From NCBI RefSeq assembly GCF_030285365.1, contig NZ_JASVDS010000005.1, positions 124,001 to 188,000 on the forward strand: a stretch of 64,000 nt of DNA. The letters are read 5' to 3'. This document shows, piece by piece, positions 27,083 through 35,375 of this stretch (positions are counted from its first letter, which is position 1; every line of letters starts with the position of its first letter). The stretch is from Roseateles subflavus (GTDB taxonomy: Bacteria > Pseudomonadota > Gammaproteobacteria > Burkholderiales > Burkholderiaceae_C). Under the pieces are notes generated by a model. It worked only from the letters and a program-made list of their open reading frames with translations, was not told the DNA's origin and did not search any database. Position numbers and translations under genes: made by a program.

Positions 27083-27721
27083 TCAGCGCCCGGTGGACTC
27101 GCCGACGGGCCGAGGGGCGGCCCGCTCCAGGGCACGCCCGATGGCACGCTCGACCGCATCGCGGCTCGGCGCCTGCTGGCCGGGTGGCAGGGCGATCACC
27201 GTCGTGCGCAGCGCCGGCAGCGGCTCGGGCGGCGCCTCCCGGCGCGCCACGCGACCCTCGGCAGGCAGCTGCTCCAGCTGCGCACCCCGCCGAACGGTGA
27301 CGCCGTCCGCGGTGATGCGCTCCACCCGCACGCCGCGCGCGAGCCCGTCGCCGACCTGCGCCAGCCGCGGGGCGCCGTTCCCCACCTGCAGTCGGGCCAG
27401 CCAACGTCCGTGCCGGTCCTGCTGCAAGGCGAGGACGCGGACGAGGTCGGCCGCGGGGAGCGCTTCCATCGACGGGGCCATCGCCGGGGCCGGCCGGGCT
27501 GCCGTGGCGGGCGCCGAGGCAACCGTGTGGGCCACCGCCGGCGCGGGCGCGGGCACCTCCGGCGTCCCGGCCGCCATGCCCTGCCACCACGCGCCCAGCG
27601 CGAGCAGGCTCACGCCCAGGACCGCGCCGATCGAGCGCCCGAGAGCGCGTCCGAGAGCGCGTCCGCGCCGGCCCACCGGCAGCCCGCGGGGGTGCCCCCG
27701 CCGCAGTGCGGTGCTCACCAT
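27083..27721 (-). CDS. GspC-like inner-membrane protein, coupled to the glucanase
   Basis: A protein of 212 residues with a basic N-terminus (many Arg), one membrane helix (about 32-50, IGAVLGVSLLALGAWWQG), a periplasmic Ala/Pro-rich linker, and a small beta domain (about 90-155) with LQVGNGAPRLAQVGDGL and VRVERITADGVTVRRG. This layout and the HR-domain-like beta motif resemble GspC of type II secretion; similarity is by eye and weak. It lacks a PDZ domain. The ATG lies inside the end of the glucanase gene (7-base overlap), so it is expressed with it, which supports a role in secreting or localising that enzyme. Confidence 0.6.
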   Translation of the reverse strand: MVSTALRRGHPRGLPVGRRGRALGRALGRSIGAVLGVSLLALGAWWQGMAAGTPEVPAPAPAVAHTVASAPATAARPAPAMAPSMEALPAADLVRVLALQQDRHGRWLARLQVGNGAPRLAQVGDGLARGVRVERITADGVTVRRGAQLEQLPAEGRVARREAPPEPLPALRTTVIALPPGQQAPSRDAVERAIGRALERAAPRPVGESTGR

Positions 27722-30700
27722 CCGATCGTGTACGTGACCGTCCGGGGCGACGGCGTGTGGACGGACGGGCTGCGCGCGCCGACGTCGTCATAGGCAAAGC
27801 CATAGGCGAGGGCGTTCAGGCTGTGCTCGTGCCAGAAGCGCGCGAAGTGGTTGGCCGCCTGACCCGCCGGGTAGTGCGCGGCCGGGTCCCACCAGCTGGC
27901 GAAGGGCAGGTGCGCGACGCGCCGGTTCAGCGCGGCGCACAGCTGGGCCTGCAACTGCAGCTGCTTGCCGGCGTTCGTGGGGCCGCCACTCGTGTCGTCG
28001 AGCAGGCCGTTGCCAAGCATCACCATCGCCGTGCTGGGCTTGCCGTTGATGAAGTACACGCCGCCGCTGGCATCGGTGAAGCGCATCACGTTGCCGCTCA
28101 CCCGGCCGCGGAACGTGCCCCAGCCGTTGCGCAGGTCGAGCACCAGGTCCTGCTGGGCGTACTGGGTCCAGACGGCGCTGATGTAGTCGTCCAGGTAGTG
28201 CTCCTGGGCCTGGCCGGGCTGGAAGGTGGCGTGGGCCGGCGCCATGATGCGGTAGGGGGCATGCGGGGCCTGGGCGAGGCCGTGGAAGGCCGGCGGCATG
28301 TCATTGATGAACTTGGCGAAGAGCTCCTCGCGCGTCTCGGTGAGGGACTCGCCGACGGTCTGCGTGAAGCCGTCCAGGCCGGTCACCGTGAGCTGCAGCG
28401 GGAAGCCGAACTGGTCCACCCGCGTCGTGTTGACGAAGAGGCCCTGCGGCTGGCTGCCGGGCGGCAGGATGGCGAACTCCCCGAAGTCGAAGGTGACGTC
28501 GATGTTCGGATCGGGCGGGTTCTCGATGTTGGCGCCGGCATAGGCGATGCGGCCGTTGGCGTCGGCGTTGACCCAGATGTACATCGGGCTGCCCACGCTG
28601 AAGAGGATGCGTGCCGAGTTGATCGGCGGGATGGTCACCGACTGCTGCTGCGCGAGGGTGAAGAAGTAGTTGCTGTAGGGCAGGCCGTTCTTCATCAGCG
28701 CGCCGTTGTCGCCGAGGCTCATGGGCACGAGCTGGCCCTGGGCATTCACATGGACGAACTGGCCCGTGTGCCAGTCCTTGCCGATGATGGCCCAGTAGAC
28801 CTGCGCATCGCTGAACTTGCCGCGCGTGGCGTTGACCATGCGGAAGGTGGTCAGGCCGTCCCAGGTCTCGCCCGTGCCGGTGCCGATGCGGTAGCTCGCC
28901 TGGCTGATGCTGGAGGGCGTCATGCCGGGCTTGAGCGCGATGGCACGCACCGTCGCCGCCGCGGTCAGCGGGAGCGGGCCGCCGTAGGCCTCGGAGCTCG
29001 CGCCGGGTGTGCTGCCGTCCGTCGTGAAGCGCACGGTGGCGCCGGTGGTGCTGGTGGCCAGGGTCAGCTGAATCGGCGAGCCGTAGCTGCCGGCCGCATG
29101 CGAGAACACGGGCGCCGCGACCTGCCCGCCGGGCGTCGCGACCACGTAGGTGCTGCTGGCGATGCCGGACTGGCTGCCGTCGCTCAGTTCGCTGAGGGCG
29201 TTGAGCGTCTGGGCCGTCGTGACGGTGATCGGGCCGGTGTACTGCGGCGACAGCGCGTTCGGGGCCGAGCCATCGGTCGTGTAGCGGATCACGCCCCCGG
29301 CGGCCAGGGTCGAGAGGCTCACGCTGACCGGCCCGCTGAAGCTGCCGCCGGCCGGGCTGAAGCTGGGTTTCGGGATGCCATTGCCGGTGCCCATGACGTA
29401 GCTGTAGACCGGCGTGTCGGTCTGGGCGGTCGACACCGGGGCGTAGGTGAAGCTGTACGTCAGGCGCTGGCCGGTGCCGAGGCCGCTCACCACGGTCTCG
29501 TAGCGGGCGAGCGTCGGGTTGTAGGCCATCGGCGGATTGATCTGGGCCCCGGTCCCGACCTGGTAGTGCAGGATCACGAAGCGCTGGGCCGCCGCGGGCT
29601 TGAACCAGACCGTGGCCGTGGCCCCCAGCTCCGACACGCCCTGCGAGAAGCCGCCGTTGCCGGTGCTGACGGTGTAGCTGGCGCTGGCAACGGGGGAGTC
29701 GGTCATGCCGGTGGCGCTGGCGTAGGCTTTGATCGTCAGGCTGCTGCTCACGGCGATGGGGCCGGCGTACACGGGCGACGCGCTCGTCGGGGTACTGCCG
29801 TCGAGGGTGTAGCGGATCACGGCGCCGGGCGTGCTGCTGGCGAGGCTCACCTGCTGCGGGCCGGCATAGCTGCCGCCGGGGATGGAGAAGGTCGGCGCGG
29901 CGGCCGTGCCACCACCGCCCCCGCCCAGGGTGAGCACGAACAGCGGGCTGTCGGCCGCGCCGCTGCCGTTGGCGAACCAGGTGAAGCTGTACTTGACCGT
30001 GGCGCCGGCGGGGAGGGCGGTCCTGAACTCGAAGCGCTGCGCGCCGCTGTTGTAGCTGCTGCGGACGTTCTGCTGGCCGCTGCCGGCGTCGTAGTGCACG
30101 TCGACCCAGGCTGTGCTGGCCAGGTCCCGGGCGAACCAGAAGGTCGCCACGCCCGCGGCGTAGTCCACGCCCTGGGTGTAGCCGGTGCCGCCGCCGGGGG
30201 TGAGGGTGTAGCTGGCGCTGCTGACGGGCGAGCTCAGGCCATTGAGCACGGCGATGGCCTGGACGGTGGCGCTGGTCGTGAGCGAGAGCGGGGCGGTGTA
30301 GGCCGTCGAGCTGGGCGTGGGCGTGCTGCCGTCCAGGGTGTAGCGGAGGGTGGCGCCGCTCGTGCCGGTGCTGATCGTGAGGCTCAGCGGCGCGGCGTAG
30401 GGGCCGGCCGGCACGGAGAAGGTCGGCGCGAGAGGCGTCCTGCCGCCCCCTCCACCGCCCGGCAGCACGAGGCTGCCCGGCGCCGTGTCATAGGCGGCGC
30501 CCCCGGTGAAGTAGGTGAAGCTGTGCGCGAGCGACTGGCCCGCGCTGGCCGGGAACGTCGTCTCGAAGCGGGCTGCGCTGCTGTTGTAGCTCATGCGCAC
30601 ATTCATCGGGGCGCCGCCGGCGAGGCGGTAGTGGGCGTCGGCCCAGCTCGCGCCGGCATCGGATTTGAACCAGAGGGTGGCGATGCCGCCCGAGAGCTCC

Positions 30701-30816
30701 GCGCCGACCGTGTAGGGCGTGGTGGCGGCAGCGGCTTGGGTGGGCAGGAACCCGAGGGACAGGGCGAGGACGGCGCAGAGCAGCCTCCGCATCAGTCCGA
30801 GGAGGGGGTGGATCAT
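27715..30816 (-). CDS. Multimodular GH64 beta-1,3-glucanase with CBM56 and chitobiase-like repeats
   Basis: A secreted protein of 1033 residues. The signal peptide covers 1-31 (AVLALSLGFLPTQAAAA). Three CBM56-like beta-1,3-glucan-binding modules (35-118, 212-297, 388-476; each with an ATLWF/ATFWF/ATVWF core and a late FTYF/FTWF/FTYA strand) alternate with four chitobiase C-terminal-like/Fn3-associated repeats (129-205, 307-383, 483-559, 567-644; each with RYTLDGSTP or close). Two poly-Gly linkers separate the first pairs. The C-terminal catalytic part (650-1033) resembles GH64 laminaripentaose-producing glucanases, with VDQFGFPLQL and NGWGTFRG. Expected substrate: curdlan, laminarin or fungal cell wall. 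GGAGA precedes the ATG; two LacI-like operators lie upstream. Confidence 0.85.
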   Translation of the reverse strand: MIHPLLGLMRRLLCAVLALSLGFLPTQAAAATTPYTVGAELSGGIATLWFKSDAGASWADAHYRLAGGAPMNVRMSYNSSAARFETTFPASAGQSLAHSFTYFTGGAAYDTAPGSLVLPGGGGGGRTPLAPTFSVPAGPYAAPLSLTISTGTSGATLRYTLDGSTPTPSSTAYTAPLSLTTSATVQAIAVLNGLSSPVSSASYTLTPGGGTGYTQGVDYAAGVATFWFARDLASTAWVDVHYDAGSGQQNVRSSYNSGAQRFEFRTALPAGATVKYSFTWFANGSGAADSPLFVLTLGGGGGGTAAAPTFSIPGGSYAGPQQVSLASSTPGAVIRYTLDGSTPTSASPVYAGPIAVSSSLTIKAYASATGMTDSPVASASYTVSTGNGGFSQGVSELGATATVWFKPAAAQRFVILHYQVGTGAQINPPMAYNPTLARYETVVSGLGTGQRLTYSFTYAPVSTAQTDTPVYSYVMGTGNGIPKPSFSPAGGSFSGPVSVSLSTLAAGGVIRYTTDGSAPNALSPQYTGPITVTTAQTLNALSELSDGSQSGIASSTYVVATPGGQVAAPVFSHAAGSYGSPIQLTLATSTTGATVRFTTDGSTPGASSEAYGGPLPLTAAATVRAIALKPGMTPSSISQASYRIGTGTGETWDGLTTFRMVNATRGKFSDAQVYWAIIGKDWHTGQFVHVNAQGQLVPMSLGDNGALMKNGLPYSNYFFTLAQQQSVTIPPINSARILFSVGSPMYIWVNADANGRIAYAGANIENPPDPNIDVTFDFGEFAILPPGSQPQGLFVNTTRVDQFGFPLQLTVTGLDGFTQTVGESLTETREELFAKFINDMPPAFHGLAQAPHAPYRIMAPAHATFQPGQAQEHYLDDYISAVWTQYAQQDLVLDLRNGWGTFRGRVSGNVMRFTDASGGVYFINGKPSTAMVMLGNGLLDDTSGGPTNAGKQLQLQAQLCAALNRRVAHLPFASWWDPAAHYPAGQAANHFARFWHEHSLNALAYGFAYDDVGARSPSVHTPSPRTVTYTIGW

Positions 30817-30912
30817 GGGCTTGTCTCCAGTCTTTTTGGCTTGTGGGGGGTGATCCCTCCGGCGCCTGGGCAGCGCTCGTGTTTGCTCTGTACTGCAGGC
30901 TGGATTCTGAAA

Positions 30913-30926
30913 TGAAAGCGCTTTCT
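30913..30926. promoter_or_regulatory. LacI-family-type operator 1 upstream of the glucanase
   Basis: TGAAAGCGCTTTCT contains a perfect 12-bp palindrome with the central CG typical of LacI/GalR sites. It lies about 97 bases upstream of the glucanase start. Confidence 0.6.
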
Positions 30927-30982
30927 TTGATAGATCGGTAATGACCCGATGAGGCGTCGAAATATATGAAAACATATCAAGA

Positions 30983-30996
30983 TGAAATCGCTTTCA
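30983..30996. promoter_or_regulatory. LacI-family-type operator 2 upstream of the glucanase
   Basis: TGAAATCGCTTTCA is a second palindromic site of the same type, 70 bases centre-to-centre from the first. A shorter dyad, ATATG-AAAA-CATAT, lies just beside it at 30964-30977. Two such sites fit looping or cooperative repression. Confidence 0.6.
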
Positions 30997-31114
30997 CGTT
31001 TTGCGAGCTGAACCTGCACGCCCTGGTGTCCGGGTGCCGCGCTCACGGGGACGGGGTGGGCCCGGTGATGCGATGATGCGGCCCCATCAGTGGGCAACGC
31101 AGAAGGGACGACGC

Positions 31115-31930
31115 ATGACGCAGCACCGACATTCAGGCGCCGGCACGGCCGCACGCCGGCGGTGGCTGGCCGGGCTCGGTGCCGGGCTTGCGTTGGGTGC
31201 TTCGGGCTGGCCCGGGTGGGTGGAGGCGGCCTTGCCGGAGACCGTCCAGCAGCTCAAGCCCTCGGTCGTCATGATCGGTACCTATGCCGAGACCGACACG
31301 CCGCGTTTCGGCTTCCGCGGCACGGGCTTCGGGGTGCTGGAGGGGCGCCATGTGCTGACCAACGCGCACGTGATCCCGGACAGTGCCTCGCTGGTGGAGG
31401 GGCGCCGGCTCGCGGTGCAGGTGCCCGAGGGCAAGGGCAAGTGGAGCCAGCGCACGGCGCAGGTCCTCGCGCAGGACACGAGCCGGGACCTCGCGCTGCT
31501 GGCTCTCGACGGCGCGCCCGTGCGGCCGCTGCGCCTGGCGGGCGTGGAGCAGCTGCGCGAGGGCATGGACATCGCCCTGATGGGCTTTCCGCTGGCCGGC
31601 GCCGTCGGCTACACGGCCGTGACCCATCGCGGGGTGCTGGCCGCCATGACGGACGTCGTGCTCCCGCCGCCCGTGGCGCAGGCGCTCACGCCCCGTGCGA
31701 TCCGGCAGCTGCGGGAGGGCAACTTCCCGGTGATGCAGCTCGACGTGACCGCCTACCCCGGCAACAGCGGCGGCCCGGTCTTCGACCCGGACAGCGGCCT
31801 TGTGCTGGGCGTGGTGAGCATGGTGCTCATCAAGGGCACGCGCGAGTCGGCACTCAGCGCGCCGACCGGCATCACCTATGCCATTCCCGCGGATGTGGTG
31901 GCGGAATTCCTGCGGGGCGCCCGCCCCTGA
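31115..31930 (+). CDS. Trypsin-like serine protease, secreted
   Basis: A protein of 271 residues with an arginine-rich N-terminus (AARRRWLAGLGAGLALG) that may act as a Tat or Sec signal ending near VEAAL. The chymotrypsin-fold domain has the triad His in VLTNAHVIP, Asp in SRDLALLAL and Ser in YPGNSGGPVFD. It resembles the DegP/HtrA protease domain but has no PDZ domain, like other short trypsin-like periplasmic enzymes. The start is supported by AGAAGGGA. It is divergent from the glucanase and could share the operator region, but its promoter is not recognisable. Confidence 0.85.
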   Translation: MTQHRHSGAGTAARRRWLAGLGAGLALGASGWPGWVEAALPETVQQLKPSVVMIGTYAETDTPRFGFRGTGFGVLEGRHVLTNAHVIPDSASLVEGRRLAVQVPEGKGKWSQRTAQVLAQDTSRDLALLALDGAPVRPLRLAGVEQLREGMDIALMGFPLAGAVGYTAVTHRGVLAAMTDVVLPPPVAQALTPRAIRQLREGNFPVMQLDVTAYPGNSGGPVFDPDSGLVLGVVSMVLIKGTRESALSAPTGITYAIPADVVAEFLRGARP

Positions 31931-32017
31931 GCCCTGTCGCCGGACGCCGGGGAAAACCCGTCCGGACGGTGCCGGGGGGCGCTCCTAGAATCCTCGCTCG
32001 CTATCGAGGAGTTCTCC

Positions 32018-32596
32018 ATGGTCACTGCCCGTCGAGGCAAGGCGTCGTCCACCCAGGATCCGGCTGGCAAGGCCGGGCCGCGCGTACTCAAGAAGTACCC
32101 CAACCGTCGCCTGTATGACACCCAGACCAGCAGCTACATCACGCTGGCCGACGTCAAGGCCATGGTCCTCGCGGGGCAGAGCTTCGAGGTGCGGGACGCC
32201 AAGACCGGTGAGGAGCTGACCCGCTCCATCCTGCTGCAGATCATCCTGGAGGAGGAGACCGGCGGCGTGCCGATGTTCTCGACCCAGATCCTCGAGCAGA
32301 TCATTCGCTTCTACGGCCATGCCATGCAGGGCGTCATGGGCGCCTACCTCGAGAAGAACCTGCAGACCTTCACCGACCTGCAGGGCCGCTTCGTCGAGCA
32401 GAGCAAGGGCATGCCCTTCAGCCCCGAGCTCTGGACGCAGTTCCTCAGCGGCCAGTCCCCCGCCATGCAGGGCCTGATGGGCAGCTACATGGAGCAGAGC
32501 AAGCACCTCCTGACCCAGATGCAGGAGCAGATGCAGCAGGCGGGGGCGATGTTCCCGGGGATGCCGGGCATGCCCGGCTTTGGCGGCAAGAAGTAG
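32018..32596 (+). CDS. phaR: Polyhydroxyalkanoate synthesis regulator PhaR
   Basis: A 192-residue regulator of polyhydroxyalkanoate accumulation. The N-terminal DNA-binding domain (LKKYPNRRLYDTQTSSYITL, about 26-45) is the family hallmark, followed by the PHB-binding region (TRSILLQIILEEE...) and a C-terminal region rich in Met, Gln and Gly (MQEQMQQAGAMFPGMPGMPG) that resembles phasin-like contacts. PhaR represses phasin genes and leaves DNA when it binds granules. GAGGA precedes the ATG, and a TAGAAT hexamer about 28 bases upstream may be the -10. phaC, phaA and phaB are not in the window; bdh at 22 kb fits the same metabolism. Confidence 0.94.
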   Translation: MVTARRGKASSTQDPAGKAGPRVLKKYPNRRLYDTQTSSYITLADVKAMVLAGQSFEVRDAKTGEELTRSILLQIILEEETGGVPMFSTQILEQIIRFYGHAMQGVMGAYLEKNLQTFTDLQGRFVEQSKGMPFSPELWTQFLSGQSPAMQGLMGSYMEQSKHLLTQMQEQMQQAGAMFPGMPGMPGFGGKK

Positions 32597-32659
32597 GGCC
32601 CTCGCGGCATTTTGCGGGCCGCCGGGCAGGCGGCACCGCGCGCGCCGGGCGCCACCGCC

Positions 32660-32665
32660 TAAAAT
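32660..32665 (+). promoter_or_regulatory. -10-like TAAAAT six bases before rimO
   Basis: The hexamer ends six bases before the rimO ATG in an otherwise GC-rich spacer, and no Shine-Dalgarno sequence is seen. This implies a leaderless transcript. Confidence 0.45.
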
Positions 32666-32671
32666 CGCGGG

Positions 32672-34072
32672 ATGAGCGCATCCACCTCCACGGGCCAAGA
32701 GGCCGTCGCGGCCACGCCCGCCCCCAAGATCGGTTTTGTGTCCCTGGGCTGCCCCAAGGCCCTGACCGACTCCGAACTCATCCTCACCCAGCTGCGGGCC
32801 GAGGGCTACGACACCTCCAAGACCTTCGCCGGCGCGGACCTGGTGATCGTCAACACCTGCGGCTTCATTGATGACGCCGTCAAGGAAAGCCTGGACACCA
32901 TCGGCGAGGCCCTGGCCGAGAACGGCAAGGTGATCGTCACCGGCTGCCTGGGCGCCAAGAGCGGTGCCAATACCGACAACCTCGTGCGCGAGGTGCACCC
33001 GAGCGTGCTGGCCGTCACCGGCCCCCACGCCACGCAGGAAGTGATGGACGCCGTGCACCAGCACGTGCCCAAGCCCCACGATCCCTTCATCGACCTGGTG
33101 CCGGCGCAGGGCATCAAGCTCACGCCCAAGCACTACGCCTACCTGAAGATCAGCGAGGGCTGCAACCACCGCTGCTCCTTCTGCATCATCCCCAGCATGC
33201 GCGGCGACCTGGTCTCGCGCCCGATCGGCGACGTGCTGAACGAGGCCCGCGCGCTGTTCGAGGCCGGCGTCAAGGAGCTGCTGGTCATCAGCCAGGACAC
33301 CAGCGCCTACGGCGTGGACGTCAAGTACCGCACCGGCTTCTGGGACGGCAAGCCCGTCAAGACGCGCATGTTCGACCTCGTCGCGCAGCTGGGTGAGCTG
33401 GCGAAGCAGCACGGCGCCTGGGTGCGCCTGCACTACGTCTACCCCTACCCGCACGTGGACGAGGTGCTGCCGCTGATGGCCGAAGGCCTGATCCTGCCCT
33501 ACCTCGACGTGCCCATGCAGCATGCCCACCCGGACGTGCTCAAGCGCATGAAGCGCCCGGCCAACGGCGAGAAGAACCTGGAGCGCATCCAGGCCTGGCG
33601 CGCCGTCTGCCCGGACATCGTCATCCGCTCGACCTTCATCGCCGGCTTCCCCGGCGAGACCGAGGCCGAGTTCGAGTACCTGCTCGACTTCATGAAGGAA
33701 GCGCGCATCGACCGCGCCGGCTGCTTCGCCTATTCGCCCGTGACCGGCGCCTCGGCGAACGAGCTGCCCGGCGCGCTGCCGGACGAGGTGCGCAACGCGC
33801 GCCAGGCACGCTTCATGGAGGTGGCCGAGGCCGTGTCCATCGACAAGCTGCGCAGCCGCATCGGCGCCACGATGCAGGTGCTGGTCGATTCCGCCCCGGC
33901 CCTGGGCCGCAAGGGCGGCGTGGGTCGCAGCTATGCGGATGCGCCCGAGATCGACGGCACGGTGCGCCTGCTGCCGCCCGAGAAGGCCAGCAAGACGCTC
34001 AAGGTGGGCGAGTTCACGCGCGCCCGCATCGTGGCCGCCGAAGGCCACGACCTGATCGGCCTGCCCATCTGA
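32672..34072 (+). CDS. rimO: Ribosomal protein uS12 methylthiotransferase RimO
   Basis: A radical-SAM methylthiotransferase of 466 residues that modifies Asp88 of ribosomal protein S12. The N-terminal UPF0004 domain has three cysteines for an auxiliary 4Fe-4S cluster ([27 protein letters not shown]). The radical-SAM core has CNHRCSFC (Cys164, Cys168, Cys171), and a TRAM domain closes the protein. [19 protein letters not shown] is RimO-specific relative to MiaB. No ribosome-binding site is visible, and a -10-like element sits directly before the ATG. It is a single gene between phaR and the cystathionine beta-lyase. Confidence 0.96.
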   Translation: MSASTSTGQEAVAATPAPKIGFVSLGCPKALTDSELILTQLRAEGYDTSKTFAGADLVIVNTCGFIDDAVKESLDTIGEALAENGKVIVTGCLGAKSGANTDNLVREVHPSVLAVTGPHATQEVMDAVHQHVPKPHDPFIDLVPAQGIKLTPKHYAYLKISEGCNHRCSFCIIPSMRGDLVSRPIGDVLNEARALFEAGVKELLVISQDTSAYGVDVKYRTGFWDGKPVKTRMFDLVAQLGELAKQHGAWVRLHYVYPYPHVDEVLPLMAEGLILPYLDVPMQHAHPDVLKRMKRPANGEKNLERIQAWRAVCPDIVIRSTFIAGFPGETEAEFEYLLDFMKEARIDRAGCFAYSPVTGASANELPGALPDEVRNARQARFMEVAEAVSIDKLRSRIGATMQVLVDSAPALGRKGGVGRSYADAPEIDGTVRLLPPEKASKTLKVGEFTRARIVAAEGHDLIGLPI

Positions 34073-34172
34073 GGTCTGCTCCCGCGCCGCGCCGGGGCAC
34101 CCCGGCCGGCGCCGTCTTCCAGGGCCGGTGCCCGGCATGTCCCGGGCGGGCCCGCTACTTCGCACCCCGCCC

Positions 34173-35375
34173 ATGAAGCCCAAGCGCGCCATCGCCACCG
34201 AGCAGATCCACCATCCCTACCAGCCGCCTGAAGGCTGGGCCGCCATGCCGGTGGGGGTCTTCAAGGCCTCGACGGTGCTGTTCAAGGACACCGCGGACCT
34301 GCACACCTACCGCCCCCGCGACGGTCAGAGCTACCGCTACGGCCTGCACGGCACGCCGACGTCCTACACGCTCGCGGCGCGCCTGGCGACGCTCGAGGGC
34401 GCCGAGCACTGCCTGCTGACGCCCAGTGGCCTCTCGGCCGTCACGCTGGTGAGCCTCGGCCTGCTGTCGCCCGGCGACGAGGTGCTGATCCCGGACAACG
34501 TCTACGGCCAGAACCGCCATCTCTGCACGGGCTTCCTGCCGCGCCTGGGCATCTCGCACCGCGTCTACGATCCGCTGGACGTGCCGGCCTTCGAGGCGAT
34601 GCTGGGCGAGAAGACGCGCCTGGTGTGGCTGGAGGCGGCGGGCTCCATCACGCTGGAGTTCCCCGACCTCGTCGGCCTGATCCGCGCCTGCAAGGCCCGC
34701 GGCATCACCACGGCGCTGGACAACACCTGGGGCGCGGGCGTGGCCTTCCAGCCCTTCGACCTGCTGCCGGACCGCGAGCCCGGCTTCGGCGTGGACATCT
34801 CCATGCAGGCGCTCACCAAGTACCCCTCGGGGGGCGCCGACGTGCTGATGGGCGCGGTCTACACCCGCGAGCAGGCCTTGCACGATCGCCTCAATGACTG
34901 CCACGAGCACCTGGGCTACGGTCTCGGGCAGAACGATGTCGAGCTCGTGCTCCGCGGCCTGCCGACGCTGGAGCTGCGCTACCGCGCGCAGGACGCCAGC
35001 ACGCGCCAGCTGGCCCGCTGGATGCAGGCGCAGCCGCAAGTGGCGCAGGTGCTGCACCCGGCACTGCCCGGTTCGCCGGGGCATGCACACTGGTGCGAGC
35101 TGAGCCGGGGGGGCGCGGCCTGCCTGTTCTCCGCGGTGTTCCAGCCGCAGTACACGGCGGCCCAGGTGGATGCCTTCGTCGATGCCCTCGAGCTCTTCGG
35201 CATCGGCTACTCCTGGGCCGGCCCGATGAGCCTCGCCGTGCCCTACAACATGAGCCGCAGCCGCTCGCTGGCCTTGCCCTATGCGGCGGGCCACATCGTG
35301 CGCTTCGCTCTCGGGCTGGAGTCGGCCGACGACCTCCAGGCCGATCTGGCGCAGGCGCTCAGGCGTCTGGGCTGA
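34173..35375 (+). CDS. metC: Cystathionine beta-lyase
   Basis: A fold-type I PLP enzyme of 400 residues that cleaves cystathionine to homocysteine, pyruvate and ammonia. SYRYGLHGTPTSYTLAARLATLEGAEHCLLTPSGLSA matches the N-terminal cofactor region, LDNTWGAGVAF carries the PLP aspartate, and QALTKYPSGGADVLMG holds the Schiff-base lysine. GIGYSWAGPMSL near the end is typical of MetC. An in-frame ATG 15 codons upstream would add a GC-rich tail; I prefer the internal start. Its last 17 bases overlap the convergent adenine deaminase gene. Confidence 0.88.
   Translation: MKPKRAIATEQIHHPYQPPEGWAAMPVGVFKASTVLFKDTADLHTYRPRDGQSYRYGLHGTPTSYTLAARLATLEGAEHCLLTPSGLSAVTLVSLGLLSPGDEVLIPDNVYGQNRHLCTGFLPRLGISHRVYDPLDVPAFEAMLGEKTRLVWLEAAGSITLEFPDLVGLIRACKARGITTALDNTWGAGVAFQPFDLLPDREPGFGVDISMQALTKYPSGGADVLMGAVYTREQALHDRLNDCHEHLGYGLGQNDVELVLRGLPTLELRYRAQDASTRQLARWMQAQPQVAQVLHPALPGSPGHAHWCELSRGGAACLFSAVFQPQYTAAQVDAFVDALELFGIGYSWAGPMSLAVPYNMSRSRSLALPYAAGHIVRFALGLESADDLQADLAQALRRLG

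Noticed and set aside
28880..30480. Repeated segments resembling a direct-repeat array
   Set aside because: These are the repeated CBM56 and chitobiase-like modules of one protein, diverged at DNA level, with no spacer structure; not CRISPR.
27706..30915. A 1069-codon plus-strand frame opposite the glucanase
   Set aside because: Antisense shadow with low-complexity translation; the minus-strand glucanase has a signal peptide, clear modules and a ribosome site.
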